Shown here: piece after piece, positions 11,552-21,963 of the stretch
How positions within the stretch are numbered: position 1 is the first letter of the stretch
Layout of the letters: the number at the start of each line of letters is the position of its first letter
Assembly (NCBI RefSeq): GCF_000424685.1
Contig: NZ_AUKJ01000017.1
Location: forward strand, 253,001 to 317,000
Direction of reading: 5' to 3'
DNA from: Methylococcus capsulatus str. Texas = ATCC 19069
GTDB lineage: Bacteria > Pseudomonadota > Gammaproteobacteria > Methylococcales > Methylococcaceae
DNA length: 64,000 nt
The notes under the pieces: model-generated
The model's input: only the letters and a program-made list of their open reading frames with translations
The model's database searches: none
What the model was told of the DNA's origin: nothing
Program-made: the position numbers and the translations under genes

Positions 11552-12744
11552 GTACCCAAGCGATTCGTGGCGCCCGTGGACTGGTGTTGAAATGGGGGGC
11601 CGGACGTTTCTATCTGGACACCGTTCTGCTTTCGGTATCCCTGGGACTGATGCTTTTCGGTTTCGTCATGGTGTCTTCGGCCTCGCTGCATCTCGGCGAA
11701 AAGATGGCGAGTGACAGCTTTTATTTCCCCAAACATCAGCTCGTGCATATCCTGCTGGGGCTGGCGGCGGGTTGGGGGGCCGCGAGGGTCCGCCTGGACA
11801 CCCTGGAACGGCATTCCAGGTCGCTGTTCTGGGCGGGTATCGCTCTGCTGGTCCTGGTCCTCATCCCGGGTGTCGGCAAGTCGGTGAACGGCAGTGTGCG
11901 CTGGATCAACCTGTTCGGGCTGCGTGTCCAGGTGTCCGAGGTATTCAAACTGGTGGCGGCGATCTACGTGGCGGGCTATATCAGCCGGCACTTGGAAACC
12001 GTCAGGACCTCGGTCAAGGGGATGATCTTTCCTTTGAGCCTGCTCGCCATCGGCGCGGTCCTCCTGCTGAAGGAACCCGACTTCGGCGCCACCGCGGTAG
12101 TCATGGCGACTGCCTTGGGGATGCTGTTTCTCGCGGGTGCCCGCCTTTGGGTGTTCGTCGGTCTGTTGGGACTGGTCGCGGTCGCCGGGACTGTGCTGAT
12201 CTACACCGCCGAATACCGGCTCAGGCGGGTGCTCAGCTTTCTCGACCCTTGGGCCGATCCGCTCAACTCGGGTTTTCAGTTGACTCAGGCCCTGATCGCC
12301 TTTGGCCGTGGCGAGTGGCAGGGGGTTGGCCTGGGTTCCAGCGTCCAGAAACTGTTCTATCTGCCCGAAGCCCATACCGATTTCCTGTTTTCGGTGATCG
12401 GCGAAGAGCTGGGCCTGTGGGGAGCCACCACGGTCATCCTGCTGTTCGCCATCGTGGTATGGCGGGCGCTGGCGATCGGTCGGCTCGCCGAGCGCAGCGG
12501 CAATCTGTTCGCCGCTTTCCTCGCCTACGGCATCGGCATCTGGCTGGGTCTGCAGTCTTTCATCAACATGGGGGTGAACATGGGCATGCTGCCCACCAAG
12601 GGATTGACCCTGCCGCTGATGAGTTACGGTGGCGGCAGCATGATGGTGGTCTGCGCCGCGATCGGCTTGCTGTTCCGTATCCGCAGCGAGGCGGTGGCCA
12701 GCTTTCTGGGCAACGGCCGGAAGGGTCTATGGCCCGGCGTATAG
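11548..12744 (+). CDS. ftsW: Septal peptidoglycan glycosyltransferase FtsW
   Basis: FtsW is the SEDS-family glycosyltransferase that polymerises septal glycan with FtsI. The 398-residue product has about ten hydrophobic segments, an FVMVSSASL segment early on, and the SEDS signature region near the C terminus (NMGVNMGMLPTKGLTLPLMSYGGGS, shown in part: MLPTKGLTLPLMSYGG). The start overlaps the murD stop as ATGA. The end overlaps the murG start by 16 bases. Confidence 0.95.
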   Translation: MSTQAIRGARGLVLKWGAGRFYLDTVLLSVSLGLMLFGFVMVSSASLHLGEKMASDSFYFPKHQLVHILLGLAAGWGAARVRLDTLERHSRSLFWAGIALLVLVLIPGVGKSVNGSVRWINLFGLRVQVSEVFKLVAAIYVAGYISRHLETVRTSVKGMIFPLSLLAIGAVLLLKEPDFGATAVVMATALGMLFLAGARLWVFVGLLGLVAVAGTVLIYTAEYRLRRVLSFLDPWADPLNSGFQLTQALIAFGRGEWQGVGLGSSVQKLFYLPEAHTDFLFSVIGEELGLWGATTVILLFAIVVWRALAIGRLAERSGNLFAAFLAYGIGIWLGLQSFINMGVNMGMLPTKGLTLPLMSYGGGSMMVVCAAIGLLFRIRSEAVASFLGNGRKGLWPGV

Positions 12745-13793
12745 TGATTCTCGCCGGGGGGACCGGCGGCCACATCTTTCCCGCGCTGGCGGTGGCGGGC
12801 AAACTGCGCCGGGCGGGCGCCGAGGTTTTCTGGATGGGGACCCGGACTGGCCTGGAGGCACGGGTCGTGCCGGCCGCCGGCTATCCGATCGACTGGCTCA
12901 GCGTCAGCGGCATACGCGGCAAGGGCTTGGCCTCCAAGGCGAAGGCCGCGGCCATGCTGGGCTTGGCCTGTCTGCAGGCCCTGCGTATACTTCGCCGCAG
13001 AAAGCCGGATGCCGTACTGGGCATGGGCGGCTTCGTTGCCGGTCCGGGCGGACTCATGGCCCGGGTGCTCGGCATTCCGCTGATCATCCACGAACAGAAC
13101 CGGATTCCCGGCACCACCAATCGATGGTTGTCCCGGATAGCCAACCGGGTGCTGGAGGCCTTTCCCGGCGCCTTCCAGGCATCCGCCGGCGCCGTCTGCA
13201 CCGGCAATCCCTTGCGGCAGGGCATAGAAACCTTTCGAGACCATCATACGGCCCGTGAAGGCCGGCGCGTCCTCGTCCTGGGCGGGAGCCTGGGCGCGCA
13301 GACCTTGAACCGCATCGTACCGCGGGCCCTCGCGCGCCTAGGCGGGGAGCCGGTCGCGATTCGTCATCAAACCGGGCAGGCCATGTTCCAGGAAACCCAG
13401 GATTTGTACCAGCAGCTCGCACTGACCGCGAAAGTGGACCCATTCATCGAGGACATGGAGGAGGCTTATGGCTGGGCCGACCTCGCGATATGCCGTGCCG
13501 GCGCCATGACCGTGAGCGAACTGGCCGCGGCGGGGTTGCCTGCCATACTCGTGCCTTTCCCCTACGCCATCGACGATCACCAGACTGCCAACGGCGACTA
13601 TTTGGCGGCGGCGGGTGCGGCGGTGTTGATGCCGCAGTCGTCCCTCGATGAGGTATCGCTGGCGGTCGAGATCCGCGCACTCCTGGACCAACGCGACCGG
13701 CTCGAGGCGATGAGCGCGGCGGCACGTAACCTGGCCCGTTACGATGCCGCAGAAAGCGTCGCGAAGGTCTGTCTGGAGGAGGCCGGCGCATGA
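12729..13793 (+). CDS. murG: UDP-GlcNAc:lipid I N-acetylglucosaminyltransferase MurG
   Basis: MurG converts lipid I to lipid II at the cytoplasmic face of the membrane. The 354-residue GT28 enzyme starts with the glycine-rich motif [17 protein letters not shown]. It has [12 protein letters not shown] and [12 protein letters not shown] in the N-terminal domain, [13 protein letters not shown] at the domain junction, and [19 protein letters not shown] in the UDP-GlcNAc-binding domain. The chosen ATG lies inside the ftsW 3' end, 16 bases before its stop. The gene ends in ATGA overlap with murC. Confidence 0.96.
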   Translation: MARRIVILAGGTGGHIFPALAVAGKLRRAGAEVFWMGTRTGLEARVVPAAGYPIDWLSVSGIRGKGLASKAKAAAMLGLACLQALRILRRRKPDAVLGMGGFVAGPGGLMARVLGIPLIIHEQNRIPGTTNRWLSRIANRVLEAFPGAFQASAGAVCTGNPLRQGIETFRDHHTAREGRRVLVLGGSLGAQTLNRIVPRALARLGGEPVAIRHQTGQAMFQETQDLYQQLALTAKVDPFIEDMEEAYGWADLAICRAGAMTVSELAAAGLPAILVPFPYAIDDHQTANGDYLAAAGAAVLMPQSSLDEVSLAVEIRALLDQRDRLEAMSAAARNLARYDAAESVAKVCLEEAGA

Positions 13794-15208
13794 CACCCCG
13801 AACCGAAGGCATGAAGAAGATCAGCCGCATCCATTTCGTCGGTGTGGGCGGCGCGGGCATGAGCGGTATCGCGGAGGTCCTGCTGAATCTCGGCTACCGG
13901 GTATCCGGTTCCGATCTGCAGCAGAACGCCAATACCCGCCGCCTGGCCGAGCGGGGCGCCGTGATCTCGATCGGGCATGAGGCCCGCCATGTCGAGACCG
14001 TGGACGTCGTAGTGGTTTCCAGTGCGGTGGAGCAGTCCAACGTGGAGATCGATGCCGCCCGGACCGCCCGGATTCCGGTCATCTCGCGGGCCGAAATGCT
14101 GGCGGAGCTGATGCGCTTCCGTTACGGCGTGGCGGTGGCCGGCACCCACGGCAAGACCACGACCACCAGCCTGACCGCCAGCATCCTGGCCGAAGGGGGG
14201 CTGGACCCGACTTTCGTGATCGGCGGCCGGTTGAACAGTGTGGGTGCCAATGCCCAGCTGGGCCAGGGCGAGTATCTGGTCGCCGAAGCCGATGAGAGCG
14301 ACGCTTCGTTCCTGCATCTCCAGCCCATGATCGCGGTGGTGACCAACATCGACCAGGATCACATGGGCACCTACGGCAACGATTTCGGCCGGCTCAAGGA
14401 TGCGTTCGTCGAGTTCCTCCACCATGTGCCGTTCTACGGGACGGCGGTGCTGTGTGCCGAAGACCCCGGCGTGCGTGACATCCTGCCGCGCCTGAGCAAG
14501 CCATACCGCACCTATGGAGAAAGGGAAGGTGTCGACATCCGCGCGGTCGGCATCCAGCGTCTCGGTCTGCAGAGCCGGTTCAGCGTGCTGCGGCAGGGCG
14601 CCGAACCGCTGGAAATCACACTCAATTTGCCGGGCTACCACAATATTCTCAATGCCCTGGCCGCGATCGGCGTGGCCACCGAGCTGGGTGTCGCCGACGC
14701 GGTGATCCAGCGGGCGCTGGCGGGATTCCGCGGCATCGGCCGGCGCTTTCAGATCAATGCCTGCCTGAACTTCGGTGACGGCGAAATCACCTTCGTCGAC
14801 GATTACGGTCATCACCCGAGCGAATTGGCGGCGACCCTGGATTCCGCCCGCAACGCCTGGCCGGACCGGCGTCTGGTCGTGGTGTTCCAGCCCCACCGCT
14901 ATACGCGGACCCGCGATTTGTTCGAGGATTTCGTGCAGGTCCTGTCCCGGGTCGACGTGCTGATCCTGCTGGAGGTCTACTCCGCCGGCGAGGCGCCCAT
15001 CGCCGGCGCCGACGGGCGATCCCTCAGCCGGGCCATCCGCGTGCGGGGACAGATCGATCCGATTTTCGCCGAAATGCCGGAAGAGGTGTTCGACATCCTG
15101 CCGAATGTACTGAAGCCGGGCGACGTCGTGATGACATTGGGTGCCGGCAGTGTCGGCGTGCTCGCCCAGCAGTTGCCCGAGCGTCTGGGATCGGAGGCGG
15201 TTCCGTGA
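13790..15208 (+). CDS. murC: UDP-N-acetylmuramate:L-alanine ligase MurC
   Basis: MurC attaches L-alanine to UDP-MurNAc, the first step of stem-peptide assembly. The 472-residue protein shows the N-terminal motif [18 protein letters not shown], the P-loop [13 protein letters not shown], the [10 protein letters not shown] segment, [11 protein letters not shown], and [14 protein letters not shown] in the C-terminal domain. These are all standard for MurC. It overlaps both neighbours (murG and murB) by four bases, continuing the coupled chain of the dcw cluster. Confidence 0.96.
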   Translation: MTPRTEGMKKISRIHFVGVGGAGMSGIAEVLLNLGYRVSGSDLQQNANTRRLAERGAVISIGHEARHVETVDVVVVSSAVEQSNVEIDAARTARIPVISRAEMLAELMRFRYGVAVAGTHGKTTTTSLTASILAEGGLDPTFVIGGRLNSVGANAQLGQGEYLVAEADESDASFLHLQPMIAVVTNIDQDHMGTYGNDFGRLKDAFVEFLHHVPFYGTAVLCAEDPGVRDILPRLSKPYRTYGEREGVDIRAVGIQRLGLQSRFSVLRQGAEPLEITLNLPGYHNILNALAAIGVATELGVADAVIQRALAGFRGIGRRFQINACLNFGDGEITFVDDYGHHPSELAATLDSARNAWPDRRLVVVFQPHRYTRTRDLFEDFVQVLSRVDVLILLEVYSAGEAPIAGADGRSLSRAIRVRGQIDPIFAEMPEEVFDILPNVLKPGDVVMTLGAGSVGVLAQQLPERLGSEAVP

Positions 15209-16119
15209 CGGTCCGCGAGTCCGCTGCCCGTACCGCCGCACCTTCGCGTGGAACCTGGCTCGAACACGAGCCGCTGGCCGGGCATACCAGCTGGCGGGTG
15301 GGTGGGCCGGCAGAGCGGTTCTATCAGCCGGCCGATCTCGACGATCTGGTCCAGTTCCTCCGCGCCCTGTCGCCCCAGGAGCCGTTGTTCTGGTTGGGCC
15401 TAGGCAGCAACGTGCTGGTCCGGGACGGCGGTATCCGCGGTACGGTGGTCTGCACCAAGAACCGTCTGCGCGTCATCGAAGCCCGGGGCCCTGCCTGCGT
15501 CTATGCCGAAGCCGGTATCCCCTGTGCTCATGTGGCCCGCTTCTGTACCGAGCGGGACTGGGTCGGCGCCGAATTCCTGGCCGGCATTCCCGGCACCCTG
15601 GGCGGTGCTCTGGCGATGAACGCCGGCGCGTTCGGGGGCGAGACCTGGAGCCTGGTGCGACGCGTGCTCACGGTGAACCGTGGCGGCCGGATGATCTGGC
15701 GGGCCCCCGAGGAATTCGAAGTGGGCTACCGTCATGTGCAAGGGCCGGAAGGGGAGTGGTTTGTGGCGGCGGAACTCGAACTCGCGCCCGGCGACGGGCG
15801 CGCCGGGCGCGAGCGCATCAAGGCCCTGCTGGCGCGGCGCTCGGCGACTCAGCCGACCCATCAGCCGAGCTGCGGATCGGTGTTCCGGAATCCGCCCGGC
15901 GATTTCGCCGCCCGCCTGATTGAGGCCTGCGGTCTTAAGGGGCATACCGTGGGTGGGGCCCAGGTGTCCCTCAAGCATGCCAATTTCATCGTCAACTCAG
16001 GGGATGCGACGGCGGCTGACATCGAGACCTTGATTGCGGAAGTGCGCGATCGGGTGGCCCTGCTCTGCGGTGTCTGGCTCGAGCCCGAAGTCCGAATCGT
16101 GGGCGAAGCGCAGGCGTAA
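15205..16119 (+). CDS. murB: UDP-N-acetylenolpyruvoylglucosamine reductase MurB (GTG start)
   Basis: MurB reduces UDP-GlcNAc-enolpyruvate to UDP-MurNAc with FAD and NADPH. The 304-residue protein has NTSWRVGG-like [16 protein letters not shown], the FAD-binding [31 protein letters not shown], and the catalytic region [20 protein letters not shown] with [12 protein letters not shown]. The absence of an E. coli-type insertion and the length of about 300 residues suggest the type II (shorter) class. GTG 15205 overlaps the murC stop as GTGA. Confidence 0.95.
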   Translation: MTVRESAARTAAPSRGTWLEHEPLAGHTSWRVGGPAERFYQPADLDDLVQFLRALSPQEPLFWLGLGSNVLVRDGGIRGTVVCTKNRLRVIEARGPACVYAEAGIPCAHVARFCTERDWVGAEFLAGIPGTLGGALAMNAGAFGGETWSLVRRVLTVNRGGRMIWRAPEEFEVGYRHVQGPEGEWFVAAELELAPGDGRAGRERIKALLARRSATQPTHQPSCGSVFRNPPGDFAARLIEACGLKGHTVGGAQVSLKHANFIVNSGDATAADIETLIAEVRDRVALLCGVWLEPEVRIVGEAQA

Positions 16120-16141
16120 ACCATTTTTTGTGAGGAACCGA

Positions 16142-17071
16142 GTGGAAAAAAGGATTCAGCAGGCATCAGAGTTTGGCAAGGTCGCAGTCCTGATGGGCGG
16201 TTCGGCGGCCGAACGGGAGATTTCGCTGAAAAGCGGCAAGGCCGTTTTGGAAGCATTGCGGAGCGGCGGGATCGATGCCGAAGGTATCGATGTCGGGCGA
16301 GACCTGATCGCCCCGTTGCTGGAGCGTCGCTTCGACCGGGTGTTCAATGTCATTCACGGACGCGGCGGCGAGGACGGCGTGCTGCAGGGCGCCCTCGCTT
16401 GTTTGAGGGTTCCTTGCACCGGAAGCGGTGTGCTGGCTTCCGCGCTGAGTATGGACAAACTGCGTACCAAACTGTGCTGGACGGGAGCCGGTCTGCCGAC
16501 CCCCCCCTGGCTGCGCCTGGATTCGCCCGACGATCTCGAGCGTTGCCGGCAGGCCTTGGGTTTCCCGGTGATCGTCAAGCCGGCGGAAGAGGGGTCGAGC
16601 ATAGGCATGAGCCGTGCTGCGACGGCCGAAGAACTGGCACAGGCCTGGGAGCGTGCCTCCGGTTACGGCTGCGCCGTTTTCGCCGAACGCTGGATCGACG
16701 GCGTCGAATACACCGGCGGCATGCTCAAGGGTGTGCCGTTGCCGCTGATCCGCCTGGAAACCCCACACGCCTTCTATGATTTCGATGCCAAATACCGGGC
16801 CGACACCACCCGTTACCACTGTCCGTGCGGACTGGACACCGGGCGCGAGGCCGAGCTGCAGGCGCTGGTGCTGCGGGCCTGCCAGATCGTCGGCGTCAGC
16901 GGCTGGGGCCGGGTCGACCTGCTGGTGGACCGCAGCGGCCAGCCCTGGCTGATCGAGGTCAATACCGTGCCAGGCATGACGGACCACAGTCTCGTTCCGA
17001 TGGCTGCCAAGGCCGCAGGCATCGATTTTCAGGAGCTGGTGTGGCACATCCTGGAAACCAGCTTCGCCTGA
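16142..17071 (+). CDS. ddl: D-alanine:D-alanine ligase Ddl (GTG start)
   Basis: Ddl joins two D-alanines for the pentapeptide terminus. The 309-residue ATP-grasp enzyme begins GKVAVLMGGSAAEREISLKS. It has FNVIHGRGGEDGVLQG, the substrate-binding serine in EEGSSIGMSRA, and the metal- and ATP-binding end LIEVNTVPGMTDHSLVP. I chose GTG 16142 because GAGGA (16132-16136) lies just upstream. GTG 16130 is the alternative. It sits between murB and ftsQ, the usual position. ftsQ probably begins inside its last 30 bases. Confidence 0.94.
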   Translation: MEKRIQQASEFGKVAVLMGGSAAEREISLKSGKAVLEALRSGGIDAEGIDVGRDLIAPLLERRFDRVFNVIHGRGGEDGVLQGALACLRVPCTGSGVLASALSMDKLRTKLCWTGAGLPTPPWLRLDSPDDLERCRQALGFPVIVKPAEEGSSIGMSRAATAEELAQAWERASGYGCAVFAERWIDGVEYTGGMLKGVPLPLIRLETPHAFYDFDAKYRADTTRYHCPCGLDTGREAELQALVLRACQIVGVSGWGRVDLLVDRSGQPWLIEVNTVPGMTDHSLVPMAAKAAGIDFQELVWHILETSFA

Positions 17072-17862
17072 AGCGGCAACGGCGGTCTCGCGCCGGGAAT
17101 GTGGCCGTTCCGGCCGGCCGCGGCTCGCGCGCGGCCGTGACGGCGCTGTTCGCTCTCTGCCTGATTTGGGGGGGCGTCGGCTGGGGAGTATCGTGGATCG
17201 CCGAGCGGCGGGTGCAGACCGTCCGTGTGAAGGGCGCTTTCCGCTATATCGATCCGGCGTCGGTGGAAGACACCGTCAGAGAGAAGCTGGTCACCGGCAA
17301 CACCTATTTCGGAGTTCCCCTGGCCGAAATCCGGCAGGCGGTGACCACCATTCCCTGGGTGGCCGAAGCTTCGGTGGAACGGCGATGGCCGGACCGGCTC
17401 GAGGTGGATGTGCGGGAACACCGCCCCGTGGCGCGCTGGGGCGATACGGACTTCATCGACGACCGCATGAACCGTTTCCATGTCGGTAGTACCCGAGGGT
17501 TCGAACATCTGCCACTGCTGGCAGGGCCGGACGGTCAGGAACGCCGGCTGGTCAAGGTGCTGATCGCTCTCGATGAACGGTTCGAAAGCTGGGGAACACG
17601 GGTCGCCGAACTTCGGTTGACCGATCGCTGGTCATGGTCGTTGCGCTTGGAATCGGACCTCCGCGTCGAGTTCGGGCGCCGGGAGCCGGTCGAGGTGATT
17701 TCCAGCCTCCTGGCCCTCCTGCCGCTGTTGGGAAAAGAACGCATGGCCCTGCTCCAAAGTATCGATTTGAGGTATCCTTACGGCTTCGCGGTGGTTTGGA
17801 AAACATATCCGCCCGACGTGGAGGCTCCCCTCGAACAGCTTGGGGGGAAGCCTCCTGCATGA
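17041..17862 (+). CDS. ftsQ: Cell division protein FtsQ (start uncertain)
   Basis: FtsQ is the bitopic scaffold of the FtsQLB complex. The 273-residue product has a basic cytoplasmic head, one membrane helix (AVTALFALCLIWGGVGWGVS), a POTRA domain beginning VQTVRVKGAFRYIDP, and a beta domain with RRWPDRLEVDVREHRPVARWG. GTG 17041 is chosen because AGGAG (17031-17035) is well placed and the length matches E. coli FtsQ (276). It overlaps ddl by 31 bases. GTG 17101 would give a 20-residue shorter protein without the basic head. Confidence 0.88.
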   Translation: MAHPGNQLRLKRQRRSRAGNVAVPAGRGSRAAVTALFALCLIWGGVGWGVSWIAERRVQTVRVKGAFRYIDPASVEDTVREKLVTGNTYFGVPLAEIRQAVTTIPWVAEASVERRWPDRLEVDVREHRPVARWGDTDFIDDRMNRFHVGSTRGFEHLPLLAGPDGQERRLVKVLIALDERFESWGTRVAELRLTDRWSWSLRLESDLRVEFGRREPVEVISSLLALLPLLGKERMALLQSIDLRYPYGFAVVWKTYPPDVEAPLEQLGGKPPA

Positions 17863-17994
17863 AGCGGCGGCCGCGCATCGACGAGAGGGAATCTTTTTCC
17901 GCACAACACGCCCGGTCGGGCGGGGAACGGCAGGGTCGGCTATTGAACACAATAGGCTGGGCATGCGTCTGACACATCCTTCGAATATCACTTC

Positions 17995-19230
17995 ATGGGC
18001 AAAAAGTCTGACAAGAATGTAATCGTAGGGCTGGACATCGGCACTTCCAAAGTGGCCTGTCTCGTGGGTGAGGTCAATGAGGATGGCCAGATCGAGGTGG
18101 TCGGCCTGGGCACCCACCCCTCGCGGGGGCTCAAAAAAGGCGTCGTCGTCAATCTCGAAACCACCGTTCATTCCATTCAGCGCGCGGTCGAGGAAGCGGA
18201 GCTGATGGCCGGTTTCCGCATCCACTCGGTCTACGCCGGCATCGCCGGCAGCCACATCAGCAGCATGAATTCCCACGGCATCGTCGCGATCCGGGACAAG
18301 GAGGTCACCCAGGGGGATGTCGACCGTGTCATCGACTCCGCCAGGGCGGTCGCCATTCCGGCCGACCAGAAAATTCTGCACATCCTGCCACAGGAATTCG
18401 TCATCGATCGGCAGGAGGGGGTGAAGGAGCCCATCGGCATGTCGGGTATACGCCTCGAGGCCCGGGTGCACATCGTCACCGGCGCGGTGAGCGCGGCCCA
18501 GAACATCCAGAAATGCATCCAGCGCTGCGGCCTGGAGGTCGACGACATCGTGCTCGAACAACTGGCGTCGAGCCAAGCCGTCCTGACGGACGATGAGAAG
18601 GAGCTCGGCGTGTGCCTGGTGGACATCGGCGGCGGTACCACGGACATCGCGGTGTTCACCGACGGCGCCATCCGCCACACCGCGGTGATCCCCATTGCCG
18701 GCGACCAGGTGACCAACGACATCGCCGTGGCGCTGCGCACGCCCACACCCCATGCCGAGGCGTTGAAGCTCAAGCATGCCTGCGCGCTGACCCAGCTCGC
18801 CGACATCGAAGACACGATCGAAGTGCCCAGCATCGGCGACCGGCCGTCCCGGCAGATTTCCAGGCTCAATCTCGCGGAGATCGTGGAGCCGCGCTACGAA
18901 GAATTGCTGCTGCTGGTGCAGGCGGAACTGCGCCGGGCGGGTTTCGACGATCTGATCGCGGCAGGCATCGTGCTGAGCGGCGGCAGTTCGCGGGTCGAAG
19001 GACTGGTGGAGCTGGCGGAAGAAATCTTCCACATGCCGGTGCGGCTGGGCGTGCCTTACACGGTTTCCGGTCTCAACGACGTGATTCGCAATCCGGCCTA
19101 CGCCACGGGAGTGGGGTTGTTGCTGCATGGGCGGCAGCATTTGTTTTCCGGGGAGCGCCCCCTGCTGGGAGGTGGCGGTTTCAGGAGCATCTGGCTGCGC
19201 ATGAAGAATTGGTTTCAGGGAAATTTCTGA
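17995..19230 (+). CDS. ftsA: Cell division protein FtsA
   Basis: FtsA is the actin-like ATPase that tethers FtsZ to the membrane and recruits late division proteins. The 411-residue protein begins NVIVGLDIGTSKVACLVGEV. It has the phosphate-2 motif VDIGGGTTDIAVFTDG and the adenosine motif GIVLSGGSSRVEGL. It ends in an amphipathic helix (IWLRMKNWFQGNF) that matches the FtsA membrane-targeting sequence. A 132-base gap separates it from ftsQ, longer than elsewhere in the cluster. I see no clear promoter or strong ribosome-binding site there. Confidence 0.96.
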   Translation: MGKKSDKNVIVGLDIGTSKVACLVGEVNEDGQIEVVGLGTHPSRGLKKGVVVNLETTVHSIQRAVEEAELMAGFRIHSVYAGIAGSHISSMNSHGIVAIRDKEVTQGDVDRVIDSARAVAIPADQKILHILPQEFVIDRQEGVKEPIGMSGIRLEARVHIVTGAVSAAQNIQKCIQRCGLEVDDIVLEQLASSQAVLTDDEKELGVCLVDIGGGTTDIAVFTDGAIRHTAVIPIAGDQVTNDIAVALRTPTPHAEALKLKHACALTQLADIEDTIEVPSIGDRPSRQISRLNLAEIVEPRYEELLLLVQAELRRAGFDDLIAAGIVLSGGSSRVEGLVELAEEIFHMPVRLGVPYTVSGLNDVIRNPAYATGVGLLLHGRQHLFSGERPLLGGGGFRSIWLRMKNWFQGNF

Positions 19231-19276
19231 GATTTTCGGTTTTTCCGGATGGCCCGTATTCATAGGGGATGGGAAC

Positions 19277-20425
19277 ATGAAATTTGAACTCGTAGATTCA
19301 TTCAGTCCGAACGCAGTCATCAAGGTGATCGGCGTCGGCGGCGGCGGCGGCAATGCCGTCAATCACATGGTGAGCAGTCAGATCGAGGGCGTGGATTTCA
19401 TCTGTGCCAATACCGATGCCCAGGCGCTCCGGAACCTCGGTGCGCGCACCGTCATCCAGTTGGGCAACAATCTGACGAAGGGGCTGGGCGCCGGCGCCAA
19501 TCCGGATATCGGCCGGCAGGCTGCGCTCGACGACCGCGAGCGCATCCTCGAGGTGCTGGATGGTGCCGACATGGTGTTCATCACGGCGGGCATGGGCGGA
19601 GGCACCGGTACCGGCGCCGCGCCCGTCATCGCGGAAATCGCCAAGGAAGCCGGCATCCTCACCGTTGCGGTGGTGACCAAGCCGTTCCCGTTCGAAGGCC
19701 GCAAGCGCCGATTGGTCGCCGACAAGGGCATCGCGGAACTGAGCCAGTTCGTGGATTCCCTCATCACCATTCCGAACGAGAAGCTCCTGCCGGTGCTGGG
19801 CAAGGACGTGAGTCTGATGGCCGCGTTCGCGGCGGCGAACGATGTGTTGCTCGGCGCCGTGCAGGGCATCGCCGAGCTGATTACCCGTCCGGGTCTCATC
19901 AACGTGGATTTCGCCGACGTGCGCACCGTCATGTCGGAAATGGGCGTCGCCATGATGGGTACGGGTGTGGGCAGCGGTCCGACCCGCGCGCGCGACGCTG
20001 CCGAACGGGCCATCGCCAGCCCGCTGCTGGAAGACATCAGCCTGTCCGGCGCGAAGGGCATCCTGGTCAACATCACCGGCGGTCTCGATCTCGCCATCGG
20101 CGAATTCGACGAAGTGGGCAATGCGGTCAAGGACTACGCCTCCGACGAGGCGATGGTCGTCATCGGTACGGTGATCGATCCGGAGATGCAGGACGAGGTC
20201 CGCGTCACCGTGGTGGCGACCGGACTCTCGGGCCAGTCCCAGATGGTCTCCGAGGCCCCGCTGAAACTGGTGCACAAGCAGACCGGCGAAATCGACTACG
20301 AGCAGATGCAGCGTCCCACGGTGCTGCGCAAGCAGCCCAAACACGAGCCGCGCGGCGAACCCAGTAAGGAGATGGATCTAGAGTATCTCGACATTCCCGC
20401 ATTCCTGCGCCGCCAAGCTGATTGA
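19277..20425 (+). CDS. ftsZ: Cell division GTPase FtsZ
   Basis: FtsZ is the tubulin-like GTPase that forms the Z ring. The 382-residue protein has the N-terminal IKVIGVGGGGGNAVNHM, the tubulin signature GGGTGTGAAPVIAEIAK, and a variable linker. Its conserved C-terminal tail, EYLDIPAFLRRQAD, is the peptide bound by ZipA and FtsA, both of which are encoded in this window. GGGGATGGGAAC precedes the ATG. It closes the division block, 46 bases after ftsA. Confidence 0.97.
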   Translation: MKFELVDSFSPNAVIKVIGVGGGGGNAVNHMVSSQIEGVDFICANTDAQALRNLGARTVIQLGNNLTKGLGAGANPDIGRQAALDDRERILEVLDGADMVFITAGMGGGTGTGAAPVIAEIAKEAGILTVAVVTKPFPFEGRKRRLVADKGIAELSQFVDSLITIPNEKLLPVLGKDVSLMAAFAAANDVLLGAVQGIAELITRPGLINVDFADVRTVMSEMGVAMMGTGVGSGPTRARDAAERAIASPLLEDISLSGAKGILVNITGGLDLAIGEFDEVGNAVKDYASDEAMVVIGTVIDPEMQDEVRVTVVATGLSGQSQMVSEAPLKLVHKQTGEIDYEQMQRPTVLRKQPKHEPRGEPSKEMDLEYLDIPAFLRRQAD

Positions 20426-20519
20426 GTTTCCGGCTCCTGCTCTCTCCGCGCCTTCAAAAGCTCCTTCGGGAAACATGTGGACCGTGGCCCGGATGACGCA
20501 TCGAACGACCTACCGGATC

Positions 20520-20537
20520 GGCCGCCGCACGGCGGCC
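20520..20537 (+). repeat. GC-rich hairpin between ftsZ and lpxC
   Basis: GGCCGCCG (20520-20527) and CGGCGGCC (20530-20537) form a perfect 8-bp inverted repeat with almost no loop, followed by CCTTAGT. There is no T run, so it is not a standard terminator. It could protect the ftsZ mRNA end, weakly attenuate transcription into lpxC, or be structural noise in GC-rich DNA. Confidence 0.5.
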
Positions 20538-20560
20538 CCTTAGTATGGGGGGACATCTGT

Positions 20561-21475
20561 ATGATCAAACAAAGAACCTTGAAAAACGTCATCCGCGCCA
20601 CCGGCGTGGGTCTTCACACCGGTGAAAAGGTTTATCTGACGCTCAGGCCGGCGGCACCCAATTCAGGCATCAAGTTCAGACGGGTCGATCTCGCCGAGCC
20701 GGTGGTGATCGATGCCCGGCCCGACAACGTCGGTGACACCACCTTGTCGACGACGCTGGTGAAGGGCGACGTGCGCATCTCCACGGTGGAACATCTGCTT
20801 TCCGCGTTTGCCGGCCTCGGGATCGACAATGCCTATGTCGACGTCAGCGCGCCGGAAGTGCCGATCATGGACGGCAGTGCGGGGCCCTTCGTGTTCCTGA
20901 TCCAGTCCGCCGGCGTGCAGGAACAGGAAGCGCCGAAGCAGTTCATACGCATCAAGCGGCCGCTCCAGGTCGAGGATGGCGACAAATGGGCCAGGTTCGA
21001 GCCTCATGACGGTTTCAAGGTGACGTTCACCATCGACTTCGATCATCCGGTGTTCGACAAGAACTCGCAGACTGCCAGCATCGAATTTTCCTCGACCAGT
21101 TTCGTCAAGGAGATCGCCCGTGCCCGTACCTTCGGCTTCATGCGCGACATCGAGATGCTGCGCAAGAACCGTCTGGCCCTAGGCGGTTCCATGGACAATG
21201 CCATCGTCGTGGACAAATTCCGGGTGCTCAACGAGGACGGCCTGCGCAGCGGCGACGAGTTCGTCAAGCACAAGATCCTCGATGCCATCGGCGACCTCTA
21301 TCTCCTGGGGCACAGCCTGATCGGCTCGTTCACGGGCTACAAATCCGGCCACGGCCTCAACAATCATCTGCTGTGCGAACTCCTGAAGGCGCGCGATGCC
21401 TGGGAGATGGTGAGCTTCGAGGACGAGGGGTACGCCCCGATCTCCTATATGCGGACGGCGCCGGCAGGGCGCTGA
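20561..21475 (+). CDS. lpxC: UDP-3-O-acyl-GlcNAc deacetylase LpxC
   Basis: LpxC carries out the committed step of lipid A synthesis, removing acetate from UDP-3-O-acyl-GlcNAc with a zinc ion. The 304-residue protein has [17 protein letters not shown] near the start, the zinc ligand region [18 protein letters not shown], and the second zinc site [19 protein letters not shown]. The ATG at 20561 is chosen over upstream in-frame codons because family members begin MIKQRTLKN and GGGGGGA precedes it. lpxC after ftsZ is the classic gammaproteobacterial order. Confidence 0.96.
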   Translation: MIKQRTLKNVIRATGVGLHTGEKVYLTLRPAAPNSGIKFRRVDLAEPVVIDARPDNVGDTTLSTTLVKGDVRISTVEHLLSAFAGLGIDNAYVDVSAPEVPIMDGSAGPFVFLIQSAGVQEQEAPKQFIRIKRPLQVEDGDKWARFEPHDGFKVTFTIDFDHPVFDKNSQTASIEFSSTSFVKEIARARTFGFMRDIEMLRKNRLALGGSMDNAIVVDKFRVLNEDGLRSGDEFVKHKILDAIGDLYLLGHSLIGSFTGYKSGHGLNNHLLCELLKARDAWEMVSFEDEGYAPISYMRTAPAGR

Positions 21476-21479
21476 GCAT

Positions 21480-21959
21480 TCAACGCGGCAACCGGCGCAG
21501 GGTGCTGCACAGGCGGGCGAGGGCGGTTCCAATGTCACCCTCGCTGGCCCGCGCAGCTGCGTCGATCGCGGCGATCGTCGCCGGGAGGGGACGGTGTGGG
21601 GCCGGTCGGCGGGGCGCGGCGCGCGGTGCTTCCATGGCCAGGGAGAGCGTTCTGACCTTGCCCCGGCGGAACTGGCCGTGGCCTTCCTGCGCCAGTTCTT
21701 CGATGATCCGGGGCAGGTAGAAGCGTAACTGTGAAGCCCAGGCGGCCGACTCGGCGTAAAGCACCAGGGTGCCATCTCCCGCCACGCACTCTCGGCAATG
21801 GTGGGCCAGGGGCGGCGGTAGCAGACGCCGGATGGTTTCCAGCAGCCTCCGGTGGGTTTCGATGCGTGCCAGGCAGGTTTCCAGGGTTTTCCGGGGGATG
21901 AGATCGGAAACCCGGTGAGGATGCGGCTGTTCTTCGGCCGGTGACGATGGGGGATTCAT
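21480..21959 (-). CDS. dciA: DciA-family replicative helicase loader (DUF721)
   Basis: DciA is the ancestral bacterial loader of the replicative helicase DnaB and is common in bacteria that lack DnaC. The 159-residue product contains the DUF721 core (LIETIRRLLPP-like LLETIRRLLPPPLAHHC, then GTLVLYAESAAWASQLRFY and RIIEELAQE), followed by a basic, proline- and alanine-rich C terminus. It faces lpxC with only four bases between the stops. DciA often lies near lpxC or secA in this group. Family assignment is by eye. The role is known for homologues and inferred here. Confidence 0.8.
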   Translation of the reverse strand: MNPPSSPAEEQPHPHRVSDLIPRKTLETCLARIETHRRLLETIRRLLPPPLAHHCRECVAGDGTLVLYAESAAWASQLRFYLPRIIEELAQEGHGQFRRGKVRTLSLAMEAPRAAPRRPAPHRPLPATIAAIDAAARASEGDIGTALARLCSTLRRLPR

Positions 21960-21963
21960 CCGT

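Noticed and set aside
13739-15241. A 500-codon minus-strand open frame opposite murC
   Set aside because: murC on the plus strand has all Mur ligase motifs. The opposite frame has no motif, ribosome-binding site or neighbour.
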